Shown: one piece after another, positions 59,214 through 64,000 of the stretch
Position numbering within the stretch: the stretch's first letter is position 1
Layout: each line of letters opens with the position of its first letter
Assembly: GCA_036823295.1 (NCBI GenBank)
Contig: DAISGD010000008.1
Location: forward strand, 17,772 to 81,771
Direction of reading: 5' to 3'
DNA length: 64,000 nucleotides
Origin: UBA4742 sp002403895
GTDB taxonomy: Bacteria; Actinomycetota; Acidimicrobiia; Acidimicrobiales; Acidimicrobilacustridaceae
Translations under genes and position numbers: made by a program
The notes under the pieces: model-generated
The model's input: the letters and a program-made list of their open reading frames with translations, nothing else
Database searches by the model: none
Told to the model about the DNA's origin: nothing

Positions 59214-59596
59214 TGGCCGGCGTCACCTATGACACCGGTGCCCTGATCGCCGCCGAGCGCAACGACCGACGCCTCTGGGCGCTGCACGCAGGACTCCTCG
59301 CCGAGGAGGCGAGTCCCACCGTCCCTGCGCCAGTGCTCGCCGAGGCTTGGCGCGGCGGTGCCCGCCAGGCGAGCCTCGGTCGGTTGCTCGCCCTGTGCGC
59401 GGTCGAGCCAATGACGGACCCGCAGGCCCGTGAGGTGGGCGTGCTCGCCGGCCGGTCCGGTCACGACGACATCGTCGATGTAACCGTCGTCGAGGGCGCG
59501 CTCCGCCGCAGCGACGCCATCGTCACTTCGAACCGGACCCACATCGAGGCCATCGCCGCGGCTGCCGGGCAGCGACTCACCATCGAAGACGTCTAG
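59213..59596 (+). CDS. VapC-like PIN-domain ribonuclease toxin
   Basis: A 127-residue PIN domain. Acidic catalytic residues can be seen at Asp7 (TYDTGALIAAER), Glu in PVLAEAWRGG (about residue 44) and the Asp pair of GHDDIVDVTVVEGA (about 83-88), with SDAIVTSNRTHIEAIA at the end. Relatives cleave tRNA or rRNA and are neutralised by the cognate antitoxin. The ATG at 59213 follows from the coupling to vapB; the frame is open upstream in the antitoxin gene. Confidence 0.9.
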   Translation: MAGVTYDTGALIAAERNDRRLWALHAGLLAEEASPTVPAPVLAEAWRGGARQASLGRLLALCAVEPMTDPQAREVGVLAGRSGHDDIVDVTVVEGALRRSDAIVTSNRTHIEAIAAAAGQRLTIEDV

Positions 59597-59834
59597 CCGG
59601 AACCGCCATGAGCGGCTCTCCAGGTCGCGCTGGCGCGGTTGTGCCGGGAGTACATGTTGGTGTCGATGCTTCATGACCGGTCGCCTGATGCCTTCGCCGA
59701 CATGGGCGGCGGCCACAACCACCTCAGTGCTGACCTGACCCCACGACCCGTGACCATCGGCGCCAGGAAAGGCCATTGACACGAGGGCACGAGTTGGGCG
59801 GCCCGGAGGTTACAGTCGAGGCCCGTTCGGCGCC
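59597..59834. other. Intergenic stretch with no convincing feature
   Basis: 238 bases between vapC and the convergent small gene. I found no gene with family similarity, no strong hairpin and no repeat shared with other parts of the window. Confidence 0.5.
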
Positions 59835-60125
59835 TCAGCTGGCCGCAGTGAGGTAGTTGTGCACCTCGAAGAACTGGATTTCCGGTGGATTGGGCAGGCC
59901 AACCTCCTGACTGATCGGGCCGATCTTTTCCTGCGCGAACCTCTCGAACGTGTCCCGTGACCCCCACACGTCAGTCACGCGCACGCCGTCGTCGGTCTTC
60001 GTGACCCAGTGGAACATTCCGCCCGGGGCGCCCGGGCCGCCCGGCCGGAATCCCATCTTCTGTATTATCGCGTCGTATTGTTCGAGCGTTGCACCCTTGA
60101 AGTCGAGTTGAACTCCGACTGCCAT
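59835..60125 (-). CDS. Small dimeric alpha/beta-barrel-like protein, unknown function
   Basis: A 96-residue protein with AVGVQLDFKGATLEQYDAII at the N terminus, WVTKTDDGVRVTDVWGSRDTFERFAQEKIG in the middle and IQFFEVHNYL at the end. The strand-helix-strand-strand-helix-strand order is that of ferredoxin-like dimeric barrels (the ABM or EthD class). No cofactor motif is seen. ATG 60125 is the family-like start. It lies next to the assembly gap. Confidence 0.78.
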   Translation of the reverse strand: MAVGVQLDFKGATLEQYDAIIQKMGFRPGGPGAPGGMFHWVTKTDDGVRVTDVWGSRDTFERFAQEKIGPISQEVGLPNPPEIQFFEVHNYLTAAS

Positions 60126-60266
60126 TCTGGCCTCCCGGTGGTGAACTGATATCGCCCGCGACGATAACCTCTGACTGTCCAGGCCGCCCGCCCGTGTCGG
60201 CTCGACCACGCGGAGCAACGCGGCGATTGATGTGCTCGCCCGAGTGCGCATGGCGCTCTCCGTCAA

Positions 60267-60366
60267 NNNNNNNNNNNNNNNNNNNNNNNNNNNNNNNNNN
60301 NNNNNNNNNNNNNNNNNNNNNNNNNNNNNNNNNNNNNNNNNNNNNNNNNNNNNNNNNNNNNNNNNN
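60267..60366. other. Assembly gap (100 N)
   Basis: Exactly 100 unknown bases, the usual placeholder for a scaffold gap of unknown size. It interrupts the DUF2182 gene on the right; the 140 bases on its left (60126-60266) carry no gene I can support. Real distance and missing content are unknown. Confidence 0.99.
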
Positions 60367-60463
60367 CCGGCAGCATCATCGCCATCATCATCAGGGTCCA
60401 CATCGCCAGAAATGGCACGAGGGCCATCCCCATCGTTCCGGGAGGGACCGGACCCGCGATCAC
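60367..60463 (-). CDS. DUF2182 membrane protein, N-terminal fragment cut by the gap
   Basis: 32 residues are visible from ATG 60463: MIAGPVPPGTMGMALVPFLA, then MWTLMMMAMMLP, where the Met-rich helix is the hallmark of DUF2182 putative metal-binding integral membrane proteins. The rest lies in the gap. The ATG overlaps the stop of the methyltransferase gene by four bases, so it is the third gene of the ArsR-SRPBCC operon. Confidence 0.7.
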
Positions 60464-61347
60464 GATTTTGAGGCAATCGCGAGCACGCGTCGTCGATAGG
60501 GCTTGAGACTGAGAGTGATCGAGACCTCGAGGTAGAGCGAGGCGTATCCCTGCTCACCGAGCTCCTCGGTCAGCGGTCCAGCTTCGTCGAGCACCGCTTG
60601 GAAGGCAGCGCTGACTCGGTCGAGCCATCCCGGGGTTTCCTCGTAGGTGTCGACGGTGAACCCGGCTTCGTCGAGGAGTGGTGAGTAGTCGGGAATGGGG
60701 TCGGCGCCAATGACGGGATAGCCCTGCACCCGCTCGGGCTCCACCTCGAACGCGGTGAACAGGAAGCGTCCACCAGCCTGGAGAACCCGTGCGATCTCGC
60801 GCAACGCGGCCCGCTTGTCGGGCGAGTATTGGAAGGCGTCCACGGTCAGCGCCGCCTTCGCGTACGAGTCGTCGAGCCCTGTCGCCTCGAAGGATCCAAC
60901 AATGAAGGAGGACGACCCCGACAACCCAACGCGCCGGCTTCGGGCTTCGGCTTGCGCGACGCCGACTGGAGATACATCCACACCCGTCAGAAAGGCGCCC
61001 GTCTCCCTGGCGATCAGCAGGCCGGGGCCGCCGGCGCCACAGGCCAGATCAACAAGGCGGTCGCCCGGCCCGAGGCGAGATTCCCGAGCGATCAGTTGAG
61101 CCTCAGAAACGGTGAGGAAGCTGATGTGTCCGTACTCGGCGGGATAGCCGGGTCCGCACGCGTGCTGTAGCCATATGCGTTGCAATGTGGGGCTGTCTGG
61201 GCCGCCGGCGTAGACAGCGTTGTAGCCGTCCACAACGAGCGACTCGTCGCTCACCTCGGCGGACCCAGCGATGTCGGGCCCGACCGGCCCCGGGATGTGG
61301 TGCGAGGCAATTCCGCCAGCCTTTTGAGCACGTATTGAGTGTCTCAT
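60460..61347 (-). CDS. SAM-dependent methyltransferase
   Basis: A 295-residue class I methyltransferase. Motif I is LVDLACGAGGPGLLIARETG, the acidic end of strand 2 is the Asp of GVDVSPVG, and LREIARVLQAGGRFLFTAFE is motif III. Residues before about 85 hold a helical substrate-side region (HACGPGYPAEYGHISFL). The Tyr-rich middle (IGADPIPDYSPLLDEAGFTVDTYEETPGW) is like small-molecule methyltransferases. ATG 61347 or a GTG at 61254 could be the start. It follows the ArsR-SRPBCC gene by 45 bases and overlaps the DUF2182 gene. Confidence 0.88.
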   Translation of the reverse strand: MRHSIRAQKAGGIASHHIPGPVGPDIAGSAEVSDESLVVDGYNAVYAGGPDSPTLQRIWLQHACGPGYPAEYGHISFLTVSEAQLIARESRLGPGDRLVDLACGAGGPGLLIARETGAFLTGVDVSPVGVAQAEARSRRVGLSGSSSFIVGSFEATGLDDSYAKAALTVDAFQYSPDKRAALREIARVLQAGGRFLFTAFEVEPERVQGYPVIGADPIPDYSPLLDEAGFTVDTYEETPGWLDRVSAAFQAVLDEAGPLTEELGEQGYASLYLEVSITLSLKPYRRRVLAIASKS

Positions 61348-61392
61348 TTCATTGGTCCACTGCTCAAGGATCGCGTCGGCGGTGAGATCCGC

Positions 61393-62145
61393 TCACCCGT
61401 ACATGAGCGATCCCGGGGTGGTGAGCACCTCGCCGGTCTCGAGCCACGTCTTCAGGCCGGAGAGGATCATCGGCCAGCCGCCGTAGAGCTGGTTGTTGGC
61501 GCCCTCGCGGAGCTGGTCATGGGTGACGGTCAGGCAGCAGGAATCGCCGATCGGCGCGATCTCCCAAGTGACTCTCGAGGCCCCCTCGCTCTTCACGTCC
61601 TCGCCCCAGAGCGCAACCATCGTGTGGACCAGCCGGTGCGGGGGATCGACCTCGAGCACCTCACCTTCGACAAGGAGCCCACCCGCCTTCAGGGCGCCCA
61701 TCTCCAGACGGGCGCCGGGCGTCCAGTCCGAAGTGACTCCGGCGCCGAAGTTGTACTTGGCCCTGATCTCGGGATCGGTGATCGCCTCCCAGAGGCGCTC
61801 CGGGGTGGTGCGGATGTAGATCTCGAAAACCTTCTCCATGGGACTCTCCAGTCGGTGTTTGAGGCCGCTGAGTCCAGCAGCCCAGGGTTCTGCGTACTTG
61901 CTCACCCAACGGTCGTGGACGAGCCGGATCGGGACCGGGTTCAGGAAGTGGAGCTTCTCGCGGCCTCGCCGCTTGGTGACCACCAGGCCCGCCTCCTCGA
62001 GCTGCTTCAGGTGCTTCATCACGCCGAAGCGCGTCATCGAAAAGCGCTCCTCGAGCGCGCTCAACGTTTGCCCGTCCTCGCGGAAGAGCTCGTCGAGCAG
62101 GCTCCGCCTCGTCGGATCGGCGAGGGCTCTGAACACTTCGTCCAC
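61393..62145 (-). CDS. ArsR-type regulator fused to an SRPBCC (AHSA1) domain
   Basis: A 250-residue two-domain protein. Residues 1-90 are an ArsR winged helix (MDEVFRALADPTRRSLLDEL, TLSALEERFSMTRFGVMKHL, KRRGREKLHFLNP). Residues 103-245 are an SRPBCC domain of the AHSA1 type (VFEIYIRTTPERLWEAITDPEI, then VTHDQLREG and GGWPMILSGLKTWLETG). ArsR and SRPBCC genes are often neighbours; here they are one protein. No Cys metal site of arsenic sensors is present, so a hydrophobic ligand bound by the SRPBCC cavity is plausible. The start is GTG 62145, 14 bases from its operator. Confidence 0.92.
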   Translation of the reverse strand: MDEVFRALADPTRRSLLDELFREDGQTLSALEERFSMTRFGVMKHLKQLEEAGLVVTKRRGREKLHFLNPVPIRLVHDRWVSKYAEPWAAGLSGLKHRLESPMEKVFEIYIRTTPERLWEAITDPEIRAKYNFGAGVTSDWTPGARLEMGALKAGGLLVEGEVLEVDPPHRLVHTMVALWGEDVKSEGASRVTWEIAPIGDSCCLTVTHDQLREGANNQLYGGWPMILSGLKTWLETGEVLTTPGSLMYG

Positions 62146-62158
62146 GCCGCAATAATAG

Positions 62159-62174
62159 GTGACTATTTAGTCAC
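62159..62174. promoter_or_regulatory. Operator of the ArsR-SRPBCC gene
   Basis: GTGACT (62159-62164) and AGTCAC (62169-62174) are a perfect 6-bp inverted repeat around ATTT, with flanking AT-rich bases rare in this window. It lies 14 bases before the regulator start codon, the usual place for autorepression by ArsR-like dimers. Confidence 0.65.
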
Positions 62175-62398
62175 ATGTCAAGGCTTGCTCTGGAAGTGGG
62201 GTGGACCTGAAGGCGCCTACCTTCGAACTTCGGCTTTCGGAGTAGGTCGGGCGATTCCGTCTGATCGGTGCGTACGTTCCGGCCCGCGTTCGAAGGCTCG
62301 GCTCACGGCTGAGCGGCCCGCGCCGTGCCAAGGTGCAAGATCCGGTAATGAGCGATCTTCGCGCCCTACTGACCCATGCGGCGGCTCGTGCCGAGCAC

Positions 62399-62839
62399 TC
62401 AAACTGCCTCGAGGACGGACCGCAGGCACGCGAGGTCCTTGCGGTTCGCCCGACGCATCGCCGCGGCTATGAACGGCGACACCATCCTCGAGAACCCGGC
62501 GGGCTCCCCACGGTTTCGCAGCATCATGCGCGTAGAGGCATCGTCCACAGACACCCAGGTGTACGTCGTCTCCATGGGAAACGGGCCCTGCGGCGTGCGC
62601 ATAACGAGCCGCTCCCCGACCACGAGCTCGACTATCTCGTAGGTGTAGGTGAGGCGCCGGCCGAGGAAGTGGGCAACGAAGGCCACCTGCGACCCCAGCT
62701 GCACCGGCGGAGGGGTCTTCCACTCGACCGAGACGATGTTGGCGTACCACTCGGGAGCGTTCGACGGGTCAACTGCGTACGCCGCCACTGCGAGACGGGG
62801 CCGGCGAATGGTGATCTCGGAGGTGACGTCAACAGCCAT
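62399..62839 (-). CDS. SRPBCC-family protein
   Basis: A 146-residue START-like domain: AVDVTSEITIRRPRLAVAAY at the first strand, DPSNAPEWYANIVSVEWKTP, then VAFVAHFLGRRLTYTYEIVE and the long C-terminal helix (IAAAMRRANRKDLACLRSVLEAV). It would bind a hydrophobic molecule; members act in polyketide cyclisation or as lipid carriers. ATG 62839 is chosen; the frame is open upstream to 63130 over the start of the next, divergent gene. The 224 bases downstream, to the ArsR-type gene, hold only its operator. Confidence 0.88.
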   Translation of the reverse strand: MAVDVTSEITIRRPRLAVAAYAVDPSNAPEWYANIVSVEWKTPPPVQLGSQVAFVAHFLGRRLTYTYEIVELVVGERLVMRTPQGPFPMETTYTWVSVDDASTRMMLRNRGEPAGFSRMVSPFIAAAMRRANRKDLACLRSVLEAV

Positions 62840-63034
62840 CGCCCCATCGTCTCGCGCCAAGACAGCCGGCGCGCAGGAAAGTGCAGGCTCTACGAGTGGA
62901 CCTGATGGGACTGCTCTTGAACCCTCCACGGTGACGCTGAGGGCCCTGCAACCGCAGCCGCAGATCGCGGAGACGCCGAACTGCCGCGTACGGGTCACTG
63001 GATCGCGCGCTCCAGCGAGGGCAGGCTTCCCGAC

Positions 63035-63907
63035 ATGGTCGATCTCCAGGTGTTCGCCCTGTCGGGCGGCCGTGATTTCGCGTGGAGTGATCTCGGGTCG
63101 ACGGAGGGTGCACCCGTGGTTGCCTTGCACGGCTCACCCGGTACCGGCCACGACTTCGACCCGGTCGCTGGGATAGCCGCGAGCTGTGACGTTCGGCTGA
63201 TCGCCGTCGACCGGCCGGGCTACGGCCACAGCACCTTCGATCCGAAGCGCACGTATGAGAGCTCCGCGTCCGACATCGCCGAACTCGCCGAGCATCTCGG
63301 ACTCGGTCGTTTCGGAGTCGTCGGCTGGTCGAGCGGTGGACCAAACGCGGCAGCCTGTGCCCGCTTTCTCGGCGACCATCTGACCGGGTGCGCGATCGTG
63401 AGCGGTCCTGCGCCTCCCCAAGCGAACGTCTCGAAACGGGCGAAGCCGCGCGTGTTTCGTACGGGGGAGCGTCTCGGCGTGCGAGCGCCGCGTCTGGTCG
63501 GGATGCTGGCCGGGGCTGGATTGCGTCAGGGTCAACGTGACCCCGACAGGGCCCTCGCCTGGATGTTGCGGACGCTTCCTCCTTGCGATGCCGCTGTCAT
63601 AGGTCGTCCCGAGATTCGAGCCGCGGTGCGTGCCGGTGTGGCGCGGCCGCCATCGGCGACGGCTGGTCGCGCGGCGGTACAGGACGTCGTCTTGGAATCG
63701 CGCTCGTGGGGCTTCGCACTGACCGACATCGACGTTCCGGTTCATGTGTGGCACGGCGACGCGGACCGCAACGTCGCTGTCGGGAACGGCGTCTATCAGG
63801 CACGCCAGATTCCCGGCGCAAGGCTCCACCAGATGCCCAGCGAGGGCCACTGGCTCCTGGTCGATCACTTCCGGGACATCCTCGAACCCCTCCGCGACCG
63901 CCCATGA
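63035..63907 (+). CDS. Alpha/beta-fold hydrolase
   Basis: A 290-residue hydrolase. The oxyanion HGSPGTGHDFD (residues 33-43), the nucleophile elbow GWSSGGPNAAACARFL (Ser near residue 99), the acid in HVWHGDADRNV and the His of PSEGHWLL are all in the usual order. The group includes proline-iminopeptidase-like and haloalkane-type enzymes; the substrate is unknown. A cap region covers about 130-225. ATG 63035 fits the family start. The last gene of the window overlaps its stop by four bases. Confidence 0.9.
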   Translation: MVDLQVFALSGGRDFAWSDLGSTEGAPVVALHGSPGTGHDFDPVAGIAASCDVRLIAVDRPGYGHSTFDPKRTYESSASDIAELAEHLGLGRFGVVGWSSGGPNAAACARFLGDHLTGCAIVSGPAPPQANVSKRAKPRVFRTGERLGVRAPRLVGMLAGAGLRQGQRDPDRALAWMLRTLPPCDAAVIGRPEIRAAVRAGVARPPSATAGRAAVQDVVLESRSWGFALTDIDVPVHVWHGDADRNVAVGNGVYQARQIPGARLHQMPSEGHWLLVDHFRDILEPLRDRP

Positions 63908-64000
63908 CGACCGTCGGATCGGGGCTCCGCTCGATCACGCTCGATCTGGACGGCGGCGGGACGCCCGGGCTGGACGTGGTTGAGGTCACAACGGTCGGTC
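63904..64000 (+). CDS. Start of a further gene, cut by the window end
   Basis: The ATG at 63904 overlaps the hydrolase stop by four bases (ATGA), and the frame stays open for 32 codons to the window end (MTTVGSGLRSITLDLDGGGT, then PGLDVVEVTTVG). Too short to name a family. The coupling suggests cotranscription with the hydrolase. Confidence 0.5.
   Translation, partial: MTTVGSGLRSITLDLDGGGTPGLDVVEVTTVG

Noticed and set aside
58997..59782. Minus-strand open frame over vapBC
   Set aside because: The plus strand has coupled antitoxin and PIN genes with conserved residues; the opposite frame shows no family pattern.
60126..60266. Possible gene end left of the assembly gap
   Set aside because: The open frame (MRTRASTSIAALLRVVEPTR and onward) has no recognisable motif and runs through the start of the small barrel-like gene.
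1..64000. tRNA, rRNA, insertion sequence, integrase or attachment site
   Set aside because: I looked for cloverleaf ends, conserved rRNA segments and transposase or recombinase motifs by eye and found none; a weak or divergent tRNA could be missed.

Overview
The window is about 70% GC by eye, densely coded on both strands, and carries no rRNA or tRNA gene that I can see. Several genes point to a mycothiol-using actinobacterium: three maleylpyruvate-isomerase/DinB-type genes (one a remnant), a MurA with Asp at the fosfomycin-target position, an Ldt(Mt2)-type L,D-transpeptidase, an ECF sigma factor with a RskA-like anti-sigma factor, and many TetR-style operators. The overall mix (isobutyryl-CoA-mutase-like enzyme, sulfatases, branched-chain ABC transporter, P450 plus desaturase) would suit class Acidimicrobiia, but that placement is inference. 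A run of 100 N at 60267-60366 shows a scaffolded draft or metagenome assembly.

Layout. 1-2.6 kb: tail of a secreted repeat lipoprotein, ECF sigma/anti-sigma pair, zinc-finger rhomboid protease. 2.6-5 kb: enoyl-CoA hydratase, MscL channel, MeaB-type GTPase. 5-8.6 kb: two paralogous TPR proteins with a C-terminal SARP-like winged helix. 8.6-14.5 kb: NifU-like protein, MurA, an MFS transporter and two convergent L,D-transpeptidases (cell-wall theme). 14.5-18.4 kb: alpha/beta hydrolase coupled to a J-domain protein, a duplicated DUF2007-like protein, and an acyl-CoA mutase large subunit with the isobutyryl-CoA mutase residue signature. 18.5-25.2 kb: FG-GAP repeat protein, small secreted protein, GlpX, SDR, membrane protein, and a large secreted Ig/cadherin-plus-lectin protein. 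25.2-31.4 kb: desaturase-P450 operon, mycothiol-dependent enzyme, membrane molybdopterin oxidoreductase, Sua5.

31.4-40.4 kb is a complete potassium-starvation locus on the minus strand: small membrane ORF, kdpF, kdpA, kdpB, kdpC, kdpD, kdpE, most overlapping by 1-4 bases, with a kinase-less KdpD-like sensor just upstream. 40.5-44.1 kb: DHA2 drug exporter cotranscribed with its TetR repressor, then UppP. 44.2-47.8 kb: divergent arylsulfatase and alkylsulfatase genes sharing a promoter region. 47.8-54.4 kb: maleylpyruvate isomerase, small membrane protein and a liv-type ABC operon with fused permeases and a KstR-like operator upstream.

54.4-64 kb looks more accessory: two decayed genes (a mycothiol enzyme fragment and a VOC protein with an out-of-frame internal deletion), a 1088-residue cyclase-ATPase-TPR regulator, a VapBC module with an apparently leaderless promoter, an ArsR-SRPBCC fusion with its operator followed by a methyltransferase and a DUF2182 gene cut by the gap, then an SRPBCC protein, an alpha/beta hydrolase and the start of one more gene.
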